Of a DNA stretch of 51,427 nt, positions 33,189-42,136 are shown one piece after another. The notes under the pieces were generated by a model, which saw only the letters and a list, made by a program, of their open reading frames with translations, was not told the origin of the DNA and made no database searches. Location: the NCBI GenBank assembly GCA_947453625.1, contig CANGHK010000036.1, positions 1 through 51,427 of the forward strand, written 5' to 3'. This DNA is from Burkholderiales bacterium (GTDB lineage: Bacteria; Pseudomonadota; Gammaproteobacteria; Burkholderiales; Burkholderiaceae_C). Each line of letters begins with the position of its first letter. The first letter of the stretch is position 1. Both the position numbers and the translations under genes were made by a program.

Positions 33189-34273
33189 TCGCGCTGCAAT
33201 ACGGTGTTGATCAGGGCTTGCGCCGAGAACTCGGCCCGCACGCTGGCCGCGGCGACCCGGGCCCGGGCCGCATAGCCCGGATGATCTGCCAGCACCCGTT
33301 CGATCGCCGACAGCAGCCCGCCGGCGGACAGGTCGGCGGTGGCCACGCCGGCATCGAAGCGCCGCACCAGCGCGGCCATCCAGGTGCCGTCGGTTGTGAC
33401 CACCGGCGCGCCCGCACCGAGCGCGTCGAGCGTGACGCCGCTGACCCGGTCCTTGAAGTCGGCCAAGCTGTAGGGCTGCAGCGCGACCGCACCGTCGAAC
33501 AGCGCGCGGTAATCGGCCGGGCCCAGCGTGTCGTCGACCAGGCGCAGCCCGGCATAGCCGCTGCGGCGCAGGCGGGCCAGCGCGGCGGCCAGCGCCGGGT
33601 CATGCTGGTGGCGCTGCTCGCTGGAGGCCTGCACGACGATGGGCAGGTCCAGGCCGCGCCGCTGCATCTCGCACACCAGGTCGACCACCCGGGCCAAGCC
33701 CTTGTCGATGCGCGCGCCGCCGGCCACCAGCAGATGCTTGAAGGCTTGCGGCGCGGCGGGCTCGGCCGCGCGCGGGATGCCTGCGGCCGGCTCGACCGGG
33801 TAGGGCACGATGGTGGCGTGGAAGCCGCAGTGGCGGAAGAACTCGGCCACCGAGGCGGTGGGCGCCAGGATCTCGATGTGCGGCTGCTTGCGCGCCAGCG
33901 ACGTCCACAAGTTGGCCTTGGCGGCCTTGTTGCCCAGCCAGTGCACGAAGAGGAAGAGCTTGTGCGGCGGGATCACGCCGGGTGCCGCCCAATGCGCCGT
34001 CACCGCGTCGCTGCTGCCGGCGGTCGACACCAGGATGCGGCCGGGCTGGCGCAGCAGCTTGCGGTACAGCCCATACGCCTGCAGCCGGCGCCAGCGCCGG
34101 TGGAAGTGCGGCATCAATCGGCCATGGGCCGGCCAATCCGGCCCGGCATCGACGCCGGCCCAGACGGTGACAGCGTGTGGAGCTGCCGCGCCGGCCAGCG
34201 CGCGGACCAGGCTGAGGCAATGGCCGGCGTCGCCGCTGAGCGTGGGCTCGACGATGTGGAGGGGGGCAGTCAT
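33185..34273 (-). CDS. GT4/GT1 glycosyltransferase
   Basis: 362 residues from ATG 34273. GT-B fold: N-terminal LHIVEPTLSGDAGHCLSLVRALAG, middle HLLVAGGARIDKGLARVVDLV and the C-terminal donor site DRVSGVTLDALGAGAPVVTTDGTWMAALV. It is likely an LPS core or capsule transferase; the donor is unknown. A GACAAT hexamer lies 11 nt upstream. It is followed with 4-bp overlap by the WaaE-like gene. Confidence 0.85.
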   Translation of the reverse strand: MTAPLHIVEPTLSGDAGHCLSLVRALAGAAAPHAVTVWAGVDAGPDWPAHGRLMPHFHRRWRRLQAYGLYRKLLRQPGRILVSTAGSSDAVTAHWAAPGVIPPHKLFLFVHWLGNKAAKANLWTSLARKQPHIEILAPTASVAEFFRHCGFHATIVPYPVEPAAGIPRAAEPAAPQAFKHLLVAGGARIDKGLARVVDLVCEMQRRGLDLPIVVQASSEQRHQHDPALAAALARLRRSGYAGLRLVDDTLGPADYRALFDGAVALQPYSLADFKDRVSGVTLDALGAGAPVVTTDGTWMAALVRRFDAGVATADLSAGGLLSAIERVLADHPGYAARARVAAASVRAEFSAQALINTVLQRE

Positions 34274-34324
34274 GGGGCGGCCGGATTGTCCCATCCCGCC
34301 AGTGACGGCATACCGGCGTGCCGG

Positions 34325-35404
34325 CTACGCGGCCTGACGCGCCGCCCGCAGCCGCGCGACCCAGTCCAGCAAGACGTCGAGATGGGCGTCGACCGAGGGG
34401 TCGTAGCGCAGGGATTCGAGCGGGTTCGCCAGCGTCAACTGGCCTGCACGCCAGCGCGCCAGGGTTCGCGTGATGGCTGAGGCCAGGCTGTCGGGCTGGT
34501 CGACCCGGAACGGCGTCGCCGCGTCGCCCCGCAACACCTCCATGCAGCCCATGCCTTCGGCACCGATCAGCGGCGTGCCGCACAGCACCGACTCGACGCC
34601 GACCAGCCCGAAGGGCTCGTAGCGCGAGGCCATCACGGTGCAATCGACCGCGCGGTAGACGTCCTCGATGTCGCTGCGGTAGCCGAGGTAGCGCAGATTG
34701 GGCGCCTGCATCTCGACCGGCCGACCCGCCACCACCAGCAGCACCGGCTGTTCGCTGTGGCCGAGTGCGCGCACCAGCAGGTCCAGGCCCTTGCGCGCAT
34801 GCCCGGTCGACGCCAGCAGGAACACCGCGCGGTCGTGCGGCAACCCCAGGCGCTCACGCAGCGCGCGCCGCTGGGCCGGCGGCACCGGGTGGAAGCGCTG
34901 GCGGTCCACTGGCGGGTAGAGCACCTGCACCTTGGCTTCGGCGATGCCGTAGAACTGCTGGACTTGTTCGGCCATCAGCGTCGAGTGCGCGATCACCACC
35001 GCGGCGGCTTCGAGGTGGCGCCGTTCCAGCGCGATCGCCAGGCGGTCTTTCCAGCCCGCGCGCTTGCCGGTGGCGGCCAGAAAACCCGGGTGCGTGCCGC
35101 CGCAGATCGCGATGTCGGCGGCCGCGGTCTGGTTCAGCGCGATCAACGGGTACCAGCCCTGTTGCCGCTTGAGCCGGCGCAGCCGCTGGTCGAACCAGCG
35201 GTCGCGCAGCGCGCCGCCCAGCCCCCAGGTGTTGATGCGGACCGGGTCGACCCAGCCGAACTCGTGCAAGGTCGGGTCAAAGCGCCGCGCCACCACCGTC
35301 GGCCGGATCTGGCGCTGGTGCAGCGCGTCGACCAGTGTCAGCAGGTAGCGCTCGATGCCGCCCGAATGCCGCAGCGCGTGGTTGGAGAAGACAATGGGCG
35401 GCAT
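34325..35404 (-). CDS. GT4 glycosyltransferase (WaaG-like)
   Basis: 359 residues. N-terminal IVFSNHALRHSGGIERYLLTLVDAL (acceptor domain), FLLASTGHARKGLDLLVRALG (phosphate-binding Lys) and the donor domain VDCTVMASRYEPFGLVGVESVLCGTPLIGAEGMGCMEVL with the E-x7-E motif. This resembles LPS glucosyltransferase I (WaaG/RfaG), although the overall assignment to that exact step is uncertain. It is divergent from waaC, 108 bp apart, and upstream of two more transferase genes. Confidence 0.88.
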   Translation of the reverse strand: MPPIVFSNHALRHSGGIERYLLTLVDALHQRQIRPTVVARRFDPTLHEFGWVDPVRINTWGLGGALRDRWFDQRLRRLKRQQGWYPLIALNQTAAADIAICGGTHPGFLAATGKRAGWKDRLAIALERRHLEAAAVVIAHSTLMAEQVQQFYGIAEAKVQVLYPPVDRQRFHPVPPAQRRALRERLGLPHDRAVFLLASTGHARKGLDLLVRALGHSEQPVLLVVAGRPVEMQAPNLRYLGYRSDIEDVYRAVDCTVMASRYEPFGLVGVESVLCGTPLIGAEGMGCMEVLRGDAATPFRVDQPDSLASAITRTLARWRAGQLTLANPLESLRYDPSVDAHLDVLLDWVARLRAARQAA

Positions 35405-35512
35405 GGGCGATAGGGTTGGTTGGGCAGTTTACCGGGCGGGTTGCTGGGCATCGATCCGACCGGTCGCGGGCGCGCCGCGCCGGTTCGGGCGCTCGCTCAC
35501 CTTGGAGGCCGG

Positions 35513-36472
35513 GTGCGCATCCTGATCGTCAAGACCTCGTCGATGGGCGACGTGGTCCATGCGCTGCCGGCCGTCAGCGACATGCTGCGGGCCCTGCCGG
35601 GGCTGCAGGTGGACTGGTTGGTGGAGGCGCCGTTCGCCGCAATCCCGGGCTTGCATCCCGGCGTGCGGCGCGTGCTGCCGCTGGCCTGGCGCAAGTGGCG
35701 CAAGTCGCTCGGCCAGCCGGCCACCCGGGCCGCGATTGTCCTGTTGCGCACCGAGTTGCGGCGCGAGCGCTACGACCTGGTGCTCGACCTGCAAGGCCTG
35801 CTCAAGAGCGTGCTGTGGGGGCTGCAGGCGCGTGGGCCGCTGGTGGGTTATGGATTTTCCAGCGCACGTGAACCGGCGGCGGCCTTGTTCTACCGCCAGC
35901 GCGCCGACGTGCCGCGCAGCCTGCAGGCGGTCGAGCGCAACCGGCGCCTGGCCGCTGCCCACCTGGGCTATGCGATGCCCGCCAGCGCACCGGATTTCGG
36001 CATCGCCGCGCCGGCCGGCGGCTGGGCCGCGCCGGGGCCGAGTGCCGCGCTGATCCCCTGCGCCAGCCGGCCCGAGAAGCTCTGGCCCGAGGACCGCTGG
36101 ATCGCCGTCGGCCAGCGCCTGCGCGGCGCCGGGCTGACGCCGGTGCTGGTCTGGGGCAGCGACGACGAACGCCAGCGCGCCGAGCGCATCGCCGCGGGCT
36201 GCGGCGGCGTGGTGCCGCCTTTCCTGAGCGTGGCCGACACCGCTGCGGTGCTGGGCCGGGCGCGCCAGATCGTCGGGCTAGACACCGGCTTCTCGCACCT
36301 GGGCGCGGCCTTTGGCGCACCGACTATCGGCATCTACTGCGACCACGCACCCGGTTTGGCCGGCATCACCGGGCCGGGGCCGGTGGCCAGCTTGGGCGGC
36401 AAGGGGCAGGTGCCGGCGCTGGCCGAGGTGCTGGCGTTGCTCGAGCGGCATTTGGGCGCGTCGGCTGGCTGA
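35513..36472 (+). CDS. waaC: Lipopolysaccharide heptosyltransferase I
   Basis: 319 residues from GTG 35513, with GGAGG at 35504-35508 (short spacing of 4). The N-terminus MRILIVKTSSMGDVVHALPAVSDM is characteristic of WaaC, with VLDLQGLLKSVLWGLQARG, IPCASRPEKLWPEDRWIAVGQRL and VGLDTGFSHLGAAFGAPTIGIYCDHAPGLAG. The enzyme adds the first heptose to Kdo2-lipid A. The frame is open from 35420, but those residues are not conserved. It is divergent from the GT4 gene and shares the LPS-core context. Confidence 0.95.
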   Translation: MRILIVKTSSMGDVVHALPAVSDMLRALPGLQVDWLVEAPFAAIPGLHPGVRRVLPLAWRKWRKSLGQPATRAAIVLLRTELRRERYDLVLDLQGLLKSVLWGLQARGPLVGYGFSSAREPAAALFYRQRADVPRSLQAVERNRRLAAAHLGYAMPASAPDFGIAAPAGGWAAPGPSAALIPCASRPEKLWPEDRWIAVGQRLRGAGLTPVLVWGSDDERQRAERIAAGCGGVVPPFLSVADTAAVLGRARQIVGLDTGFSHLGAAFGAPTIGIYCDHAPGLAGITGPGPVASLGGKGQVPALAEVLALLERHLGASAG

Positions 36473-36548
36473 AATGCCAGACCAGTCTGCCGGGCGGCAC
36501 CCTCAGGTCGGCGCCAGCCTGTTTCGAGCGAGCAACCCCCGTCAGCAA

Positions 36549-36554
36549 TATACT
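36549..36554 (+). promoter_or_regulatory. Candidate -10 element for vapBC
   Basis: TATACT lies 25 nt ahead of the antitoxin start and 13 nt before its GGAGG; the surrounding 36545-36570 is AT-rich for this genome. No convincing -35. VapB-type antitoxins normally bind such a promoter. Confidence 0.45.
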
Positions 36555-36579
36555 TGCCTATGTAATTGGAGGCTTGGCC

Positions 36580-36807
36580 ATGGCCCAGATCACCCTGTAC
36601 ATCGACGAAGCCACCCAGGCGCGACTGCGCCAGGCAGCGGCGCAGCAAAAGGTGTCGCAAAGCCAGTTCGTGGCTGACCTGATCCGGCGCGCCACCGACA
36701 ATGTCTGGTCGCCGCAGGCGCTTGCGCTGTTTGGGTCGGACCCCGACTTTCCGCTGGCCGACGAATTGCGGTCGGGTCTGCCGCCCGACCCCGAGCGCGA
36801 CCTCTGA
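36580..36807 (+). CDS. vapB: VapB-type ribbon-helix-helix antitoxin
   Basis: 75 residues from ATG 36580, preceded by GGAGG (36568-36572). The N-terminus MAQITLYIDEATQARLRQAAAQQKVSQSQFVADLIRRAT is a CopG/RHH DNA-binding fold. The acidic, proline-rich C-terminal tail (SDPDFPLADELRSGLPPDPERDL) should wrap the toxin. The stop TGA overlaps the toxin ATG by one base (TGATG, 36805-36809), the classical type II toxin-antitoxin arrangement. Confidence 0.92.
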   Translation: MAQITLYIDEATQARLRQAAAQQKVSQSQFVADLIRRATDNVWSPQALALFGSDPDFPLADELRSGLPPDPERDL

Positions 36808-37199
36808 TGCCCTACGCGCTCGACACCAACACGCTCAGCTACGCCATGCGTGAAGAAGGCGGGGTGGCCGAGCGGATGCGGCAAATCGGCCCCGCCACGC
36901 TGGCCTTGCCGGCCGTGGTCGTTTTCGAGTTGCGCTATGGCCTGTTGCGCGCGGGCCGTTTGCGGCAACTTGTCGCCTTCGAGGCCGTCATGGCGAGCCT
37001 GGCTCAACTCGACTTCGACGCCGAAGCCGCCGATCACGCGGCCCGCATCCGGCTCGCACTGGAGGCTGCCGGCACCCCCATCGGGCTGGCCGACCTGCTG
37101 ATCGCGGCCACGGCCCGCCGCCATGGCTGCACGCTGGTGACCCACAACACCCGCGAGTTCTCGCGCGTGCCTGGCCTGCCGATCGAAGACTGGTATTGA
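36807..37199 (+). CDS. vapC: VapC-type PIN-domain ribonuclease toxin
   Basis: 130 residues. PIN acidic residues are in place: D6 in MPYALDTNTLSY, E in VVVFELRYGLLRAG, D in GLADLLIAATARRHG, and the THNTREFSRVPGL end block. VapC toxins cleave tRNA or rRNA when freed from VapB. The toxin appears intact. It belongs to the FitB/VapC group whose antitoxins are RHH proteins. It ends 99 bp before the convergent pyrD, with a repeat element in between. Confidence 0.93.
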   Translation: MPYALDTNTLSYAMREEGGVAERMRQIGPATLALPAVVVFELRYGLLRAGRLRQLVAFEAVMASLAQLDFDAEAADHAARIRLALEAAGTPIGLADLLIAATARRHGCTLVTHNTREFSRVPGLPIEDWY

Positions 37200-37257
37200 T
37201 GGCCCTGATTGCCTTGATTGGCTTGACCGATCAAGCGCTTGCCTGCAAGCCTGTAGT

Positions 37258-37291
37258 CAGATCCTTCGCCCGCCACTCCCGAGCGCGCAGG
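37258..37291. repeat. Diverged inverted copy of the 9399/9478 repeat
   Basis: On the plus strand this stretch matches the reverse complement of the 73-bp repeat at 29 of 34 positions; the weaker similarity extends left to about 37238 without gaps. It lies between the convergent vapC and pyrD genes. Confidence 0.65.
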
Positions 37292-37298
37292 CGCCGGC

Positions 37299-38339
37299 TC
37301 AGCGCCCGGACAGGGCCTTGGCGCAGTCGGCCACCAGCCCCGGTCCGCGGTAGATCAACCCGGTGTAGAGCTGCACCAGGTCGGCGCCGGCCTCGATCTT
37401 GGCGCGGGCGTCGCGCCCGCTGATCACGCCGCCCACGCCGATCACCGGGTAGTCGCGGCCCAGCGCGGCGCGCAGCAGCCGGATCACCCGGTTGCTGGCC
37501 TCGAACACCGGCTTGCCCGACAGCCCGCCCAACTCGTCGGCATGGGGCAGGCCGGCCACGCCGTCGCGGGCGATCGTGGTGTTGGTGGCGATCACGCCGT
37601 CGATGCCGTTGAGCTTGAGCGTGCCGGCGATCAACCCGACCTGCGCTTCGTCCAGGTCGGGCGCGATCTTGACGAACATCGGCACGCTGCGGCCATGCTG
37701 CTGGGCCAAGGTGGCCCGGCGGGCCTGCAACGCGCCCAGCAGCGCGTCCAGCGCGGCGTCGCTTTGCAGCGCGCGCAGGTTCTGCGTGTTGGGGCTGGAG
37801 ATGTTGACCGCCACGTAGTCGGCGAAGGGGTAGACGCCGTCCAGCGCCAGCAGGTAGTCGCTGGCCGCGTCTTCTATCGGCGTGGCGGCGTTCTTGCCGA
37901 TGTTCAGGCCCAGGATGCCGCCGCCGGCGCGAAAGCTGCGCGCGCGCCGCACGTTGGCGATGAAGGCGTCCAGCCCCTGGTTGTTGAAGCCCAGCCGGTT
38001 GATCAGCGCCTCGCGCTCCGGCAGGCGGAACATGCGCGGCTTGGGGTTGCCGGGCTGGCCCTTGGGCGTGACGGTGCCGACCTCGATGAAGCCGAAGCCC
38101 ATCGCGCCCAGGCCGTCGATGCAGCGGCCGTTCTTGTCCAGCCCGGCGGCCAGGCCGACGCGGTTCGGGAACTTCAGCCCGGCCAGTGTCACCGGGTCGT
38201 CGATGCGCGCCTGCTGCCACAGGCATTGCGCCGGCGTGCCCTGCAGCGTGGCGATGGCCTCCATCGTCAGGTCATGGGCGCGCTCGGGGTCGAGGCCGAA
38301 CAGGAAGGGGCGGGTCAGTGCGTAGGGGACGAAAGCCAT
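37299..38339 (-). CDS. pyrD: Dihydroorotate dehydrogenase (quinone), class 2
   Basis: 346 residues. An N-terminal membrane-association helix ([21 protein letters not shown]) precedes the FMN barrel: [61 protein letters not shown] with the catalytic Ser and [28 protein letters not shown] and [12 protein letters not shown]. It catalyses the fourth step of pyrimidine synthesis with ubiquinone as acceptor. GACAAT lies 5 nt before the ATG. It is divergent from rpiA. Confidence 0.97.
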   Translation of the reverse strand: MAFVPYALTRPFLFGLDPERAHDLTMEAIATLQGTPAQCLWQQARIDDPVTLAGLKFPNRVGLAAGLDKNGRCIDGLGAMGFGFIEVGTVTPKGQPGNPKPRMFRLPEREALINRLGFNNQGLDAFIANVRRARSFRAGGGILGLNIGKNAATPIEDAASDYLLALDGVYPFADYVAVNISSPNTQNLRALQSDAALDALLGALQARRATLAQQHGRSVPMFVKIAPDLDEAQVGLIAGTLKLNGIDGVIATNTTIARDGVAGLPHADELGGLSGKPVFEASNRVIRLLRAALGRDYPVIGVGGVISGRDARAKIEAGADLVQLYTGLIYRGPGLVADCAKALSGR

Positions 38340-38388
38340 AATTCATTGTCTCCCACCGCTGCCCTCGCCCTTGCCGCAGGCCCTCACC

Positions 38389-39054
38389 ATGACCCAGGAT
38401 GAACTGAAGGCCCTCGTCGGGCGCGCCGCGCTGGACTATGTGGTGCCGGGCAGCGTGGTCGGCGTCGGCACCGGATCCACCGTCAACTGTTTCATTGACG
38501 CGCTGGCCTCGGTCAAGGGCCGCATCGCCGGTGCGGTGTCGAGCTCGCTGCAGAGCACGGCGCGCTTGCAGGCCCTGGGCATCCGGGTCTTCGACGCCAA
38601 CGAGTTGACGGGCATCCCGGTCTACGTCGACGGCGCCGACGAGATCGACGCGGCCGGCTTCATGGTCAAGGGCGGCGGCGCCGCGTTGACGCGCGAGAAG
38701 ATCGTCGCCGACCTGGCCGAGCGCTTCGTCTGCATCGCCGACGAGAGCAAACTGGTCGCGGTGATGGGCAATTTCCCGCTGCCGGTGGAGGTGATTCCGA
38801 TGGCCGCGGCGCAGGTGACCCGGCGCTTTGCCGCGGCCTTCGGCGGCGTGGCCACGCTGCGCGCCGGCGTGACCACCGACAACGGCAATGTCCTGCTGGA
38901 TGTGCGTGGCCTGGCCCTCACCGACCCGCTGGCGATGGAGACCGAGATCAACCAATGGCCCGGCGTGGTGACGGTGGGCATCTTCGCCCGCCACCGCGCC
39001 CGGGTCTGCCTGCTGGGCACGACGCAGGGCGTGCGCAGGCTGAGCTTCGACTGA
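38389..39054 (+). CDS. rpiA: Ribose-5-phosphate isomerase A
   Basis: 221 residues from ATG 38389. Family motifs: [17 protein letters not shown] (phosphate loop), [41 protein letters not shown] with catalytic Asp and Lys, and a C-terminal half with [25 protein letters not shown] and [20 protein letters not shown]. It interconverts ribose-5-P and ribulose-5-P in the pentose phosphate pathway. A CATAAT (38337-38342) is a possible -10. An in-frame TTG at 38371 is a less likely start. Convergent with mnmC. Confidence 0.96.
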   Translation: MTQDELKALVGRAALDYVVPGSVVGVGTGSTVNCFIDALASVKGRIAGAVSSSLQSTARLQALGIRVFDANELTGIPVYVDGADEIDAAGFMVKGGGAALTREKIVADLAERFVCIADESKLVAVMGNFPLPVEVIPMAAAQVTRRFAAAFGGVATLRAGVTTDNGNVLLDVRGLALTDPLAMETEINQWPGVVTVGIFARHRARVCLLGTTQGVRRLSFD

Positions 39055-39083
39055 CGCGGCCTGGGCTGACGCCGCGCCGTGGC

Positions 39084-41051
39084 CTACGCGCCCGGCGTTG
39101 GCTTGCGCACCGCCCGCGCGACCAGCCGCGCCGGGTCCAAGGCGTCGAGCAGTGAGGCGGGCGCGGCCAGCGGGTCGCCGGTCAGCCAGGCTGCCAGCAA
39201 CTCGCCGCCCAGCGCGGCCTGGGTGATGCCGCGCGAGCCGAGCGCGATGAAGACATAGAGCCCGGGCTGGCGCGGCACGAAGCGCGGCTGGTCGAGCCGC
39301 CGCGGGCCTTGCCGCGCCGCTGCCGCCAGCCCGGGTTCCCGCGTCGGCACCGGCCCCAGCAGCGGCAGGCGGTCGTCGCTCTGCAAGCGCCAGCCTACCC
39401 GGCCGGCCAGCGGGGCCGCTGCGGCGCCGGCCCAGCCGGTCAGCCGCTGCAACTGCGCCAGGTTGTGGGCCTGGTCCTCGGCGCGAAGCGTGCCGTCGTC
39501 GTCATCGGGCTGCGCGCTGGCGCCGCACAGCAGGCCGCCGTCGTCCAGCCGCAAGGCGTAGCCGGTGTCGGCCAGCGGCCAGGGCAGCGCCGGCAGGCCA
39601 GCCGTGCCGGCCGCCAGCTGGGTGGTCTGGCCGCGCACCCGGCGCAGCGGCCAGGGGGCTGCACCGGCACCGGCGTCGGTGCCGTTGAGCGCCGCCGTGC
39701 CGGCGCCCAGCAGCCGCGTGGCGTCGCCCGCGTTGCACAGCACCACCGCATCGGCCTGGCCCATCAGCCGGCCCGCGGCGTCCAGCAGTTGCCAGCCCGC
39801 GCCGGCCGGCCGCAGCCGGTCCACAGCGCAGCCGTAGTGGGTGTCTAGGCCCGGCGCCGCCAGCCAGTGGGCGCACAGGCCGGCCGGCGACACCCAGCCG
39901 CCGCCCGGGTAGGCCCAGGCCGGGCCGCCGCCGGCCAGCGCGGCGGGGCGCACCTGCACAAAGTCGGCCGGCAGCGCCAGGTGATCGAGCAAGGCCTGCA
40001 TCGCCGCCGGCGCCAGCGTGCGCTCGCCGCGCAGCAGGCCGGCGACGGCGCCCGCCACCTGCCCGCCGGCCACGAGCGGCCGCAGCACCCGCTCGGTGTG
40101 CAGCGCCGCCGCCCGCAGCCAGCGGGCATGGGGGCCGTCGTGGCCATGCACGATGCCGTGGAACAGCCCGCCGGCATTGCCCGAGGTCTCACCGGCCGGG
40201 CCGGCTTGGCGGTCGAACACCTGCACCGCCAGGCCGCTGGCGGCCAGCGCCCGCGCCACCGCCGCACCGGCCAGGCCGGCGCCGATCACCGCCACCCGCT
40301 GCACGCCAGCCATCGCCTGCCGGCCCGGCGGCCCGGCGGTCGAGAAGCGCGGCGCGAAACGCCCGACGGTCATGCCCTGGCCGGCTGCATCGTCTGGCGT
40401 CTGCGTCACCTCGAAGCCGGCCGCGCCCAAGCCCTGGCGCAGCGCGCTGCTGGTGTTGGCGCTGGCCAGCGTGGCGCCTGCGGCCGCCAGGCGCGGCAGA
40501 CAGCGCAGCCGGTAGCCGTCCCACATCGCCGGGTTGCGGTCCGGTGCGAAGCCGTCCAGGTAGAAGGCGTCGACGCCGGCCACCAGCTCGGGCAGCACCT
40601 GGCCTACGTCGCCCAGCGCCAGCAGCAGGCGCACCCGGCCGGCGTCGAAATCGAGCAGGTGCAGGTCGGGTGTCAGCGGCGGCCAGGCGGCGGCCAGTGC
40701 GGCGGCCAGCGCTGGCAAGGCCGAGCCGGCATGGGCGCGCACCAGGTCGGCGCGCGGCAGTGGGTGTTTTTCGACCGCCACATACCAGAGCCGGTCGCAG
40801 CGCCTGGTGTCCTGCTGCCAGGCGGCCCAGGTGGCCAGGAAGTTGTGGCCCAGGCCGAAGCCGGTTTCCAGCACCACGAAGCGGCGCCGCCCGGCCCAGC
40901 GTCCGGGCAACTGGTTGCCGCCGAGGAAGACCTGACGGGCCCGCGCCAACGCGCCGGCGCCGGCCGGGTAGACCGCGTCGAACTCGGGCGCCACCGGGGC
41001 GTCGGCCTGGCTGAAATCGATGCGCGCCGGGCGCAGCGGGCCCCAGCTCAA
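39084..41051 (-). CDS. mnmC: Bifunctional tRNA mnm5s2U biosynthesis protein MnmC
   Basis: 655 residues. N-terminal methyltransferase domain (about 1-240): RQVFLGGNQLPGRW, FVVLETGFGLGHNFLATWAAW and VDAFYLDGFAPDRNPAMWD. C-terminal FAD oxidoreductase (about 255-640): VAVIGAGLAGAAVARALAASG, SGNAGGLFHGIVH and GLYVFIALGSRGITQAALGGELLAAWL. MnmC converts cmnm5U34 to mnm5U34 in two steps. The only fitting start is a TTG at 41051 that overlaps the upstream stop (TTGA), so translation depends on coupling. Confidence 0.93.
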   Translation of the reverse strand: MSWGPLRPARIDFSQADAPVAPEFDAVYPAGAGALARARQVFLGGNQLPGRWAGRRRFVVLETGFGLGHNFLATWAAWQQDTRRCDRLWYVAVEKHPLPRADLVRAHAGSALPALAAALAAAWPPLTPDLHLLDFDAGRVRLLLALGDVGQVLPELVAGVDAFYLDGFAPDRNPAMWDGYRLRCLPRLAAAGATLASANTSSALRQGLGAAGFEVTQTPDDAAGQGMTVGRFAPRFSTAGPPGRQAMAGVQRVAVIGAGLAGAAVARALAASGLAVQVFDRQAGPAGETSGNAGGLFHGIVHGHDGPHARWLRAAALHTERVLRPLVAGGQVAGAVAGLLRGERTLAPAAMQALLDHLALPADFVQVRPAALAGGGPAWAYPGGGWVSPAGLCAHWLAAPGLDTHYGCAVDRLRPAGAGWQLLDAAGRLMGQADAVVLCNAGDATRLLGAGTAALNGTDAGAGAAPWPLRRVRGQTTQLAAGTAGLPALPWPLADTGYALRLDDGGLLCGASAQPDDDDGTLRAEDQAHNLAQLQRLTGWAGAAAAPLAGRVGWRLQSDDRLPLLGPVPTREPGLAAAARQGPRRLDQPRFVPRQPGLYVFIALGSRGITQAALGGELLAAWLTGDPLAAPASLLDALDPARLVARAVRKPTPGA

Positions 41052-42061
41052 GCCGCGCCCGGGCTGGCCGGCGGCGCCGGCTGGTCCGCGCCGGCCTGGC
41101 GCGCCAGCCAGCGCAGCAGCGGCGCCTGCGCCGACGCCAGGCTGCGGTAGACCAGCACCGCGGGGCTCATCGAGGCCAGGGCGTCGTGCAGCCGGGCCGC
41201 CTGGCCGGGCCCGGCCAGCGCCAGGGTCAGCGGCGTCACCTCGACCAGGATGGTGAACACCGCCTGCGCCTTGCCCTTGGCGTCGCGCGGCAGCGGGATG
41301 AAAGTCTGGCGCTCGGTGCGCCACCAGGTCTGGGCCGCCAGCGCGTCGTCGCCCAGCCCGGTTGGCCAGCCTGCGGGGTCGACCCGCCGCGGATGGGCGT
41401 GCAGGCGCGGGTGCGCGCTCAGCGTCCAGACGAAGCGCTCCCAGCGCTCGGACCGGTCGGCGTCGCCAGTGACCAGCCGGACCAGCTGCGGCGCGGCGCC
41501 GACGATCAGCCGGTTGTCGGCCACTGGCGCGTGCACCTCGCTGAAGTGGCGGCCTATCTTGTCCTCCGGCGCCCACATCGACGGCAGCGCCACCGCCAGC
41601 CAGGGCAGGGTGCCGGTGGCGCCGTCGAGCAGCGCAAAGTCCTCGGCAAAGGCCAGCGACAGCAGCGCGGCACGCCGCCACGGCGCCGGCAGCGCGCTCA
41701 GCAGGCTGCCGATCTCGGGCCAGCCGGTGCCGATGTCGCGCGGCTGTTCGTCGGCGTCCAGCGCCCAGCCCAGCCAGGGTGCGGCCCAGGTCGCGCCGTC
41801 GACCACCCAGGCCCGCGGGTGTTCGGCTGCGGCATGGGCGGCCAGCGCGTCCAGTGCCGGGCCGGCGTCGAAGCTGGGCGCGCACAGCAGCGCCTGGCCG
41901 GGGAAGGCGCCCAGCACGGCCAGTTTCTCGCGCAGGTGGCGGGCCAGGCCGCGATTCGGGGCCACTGTCGGCGTCAGGTGGGCGGCGCCCGGCGCCAGGC
42001 GGCGCAGCCCGGGCTGCATGCGGTGCGGAACGTGGACTGCGGCTTCGAAGTCGAAACTCAT
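41048..42061 (-). CDS. DUF3445 (heme-dependent oxidative N-demethylase-like) protein
   Basis: 337 residues from ATG 42061. The sequence matches the DUF3445 pattern: LAPDW-type N-terminal region, ALLSLAFAEDFALLDGATGTLPWLAVALPSMWAPEDKIGRHFSEVHAPVADN, HPRRV, WWRTERQTFIPLPRDAKGKAQAVFTILVEVTPL and a helical end. Members of this family bind heme and demethylate amines, but the link to this protein is by family only. It ends with a TTGA overlap into mnmC, an arrangement that forces co-expression. Confidence 0.82.
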   Translation of the reverse strand: MSFDFEAAVHVPHRMQPGLRRLAPGAAHLTPTVAPNRGLARHLREKLAVLGAFPGQALLCAPSFDAGPALDALAAHAAAEHPRAWVVDGATWAAPWLGWALDADEQPRDIGTGWPEIGSLLSALPAPWRRAALLSLAFAEDFALLDGATGTLPWLAVALPSMWAPEDKIGRHFSEVHAPVADNRLIVGAAPQLVRLVTGDADRSERWERFVWTLSAHPRLHAHPRRVDPAGWPTGLGDDALAAQTWWRTERQTFIPLPRDAKGKAQAVFTILVEVTPLTLALAGPGQAARLHDALASMSPAVLVYRSLASAQAPLLRWLARQAGADQPAPPASPGAA

Positions 42062-42089
42062 GGCTGCGAAGGTATCACCGCCGCCCAGC

Positions 42090-42112
42090 AAAAAGGGCAC
42101 CGAAGTGCCCCT
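42090..42112 (-). terminator. efp terminator with UUCG tetraloop
   Basis: Read on the minus strand: GGGCAC-TTCG-GTGCCC followed by five T. The TTCG loop is the classic extra-stable tetraloop. It lies 25 nt past the efp stop and before the DUF3445 gene. Confidence 0.85.
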
Positions 42113-42136
42113 TGCGCAAAGCGATACGGTGATCGC

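Noticed and set aside
36560-36565. ATG-TAA minimal ORF before vapB
   Set aside because: Probably chance in an AT-rich promoter; kept only as a remark in the VapBC finding.
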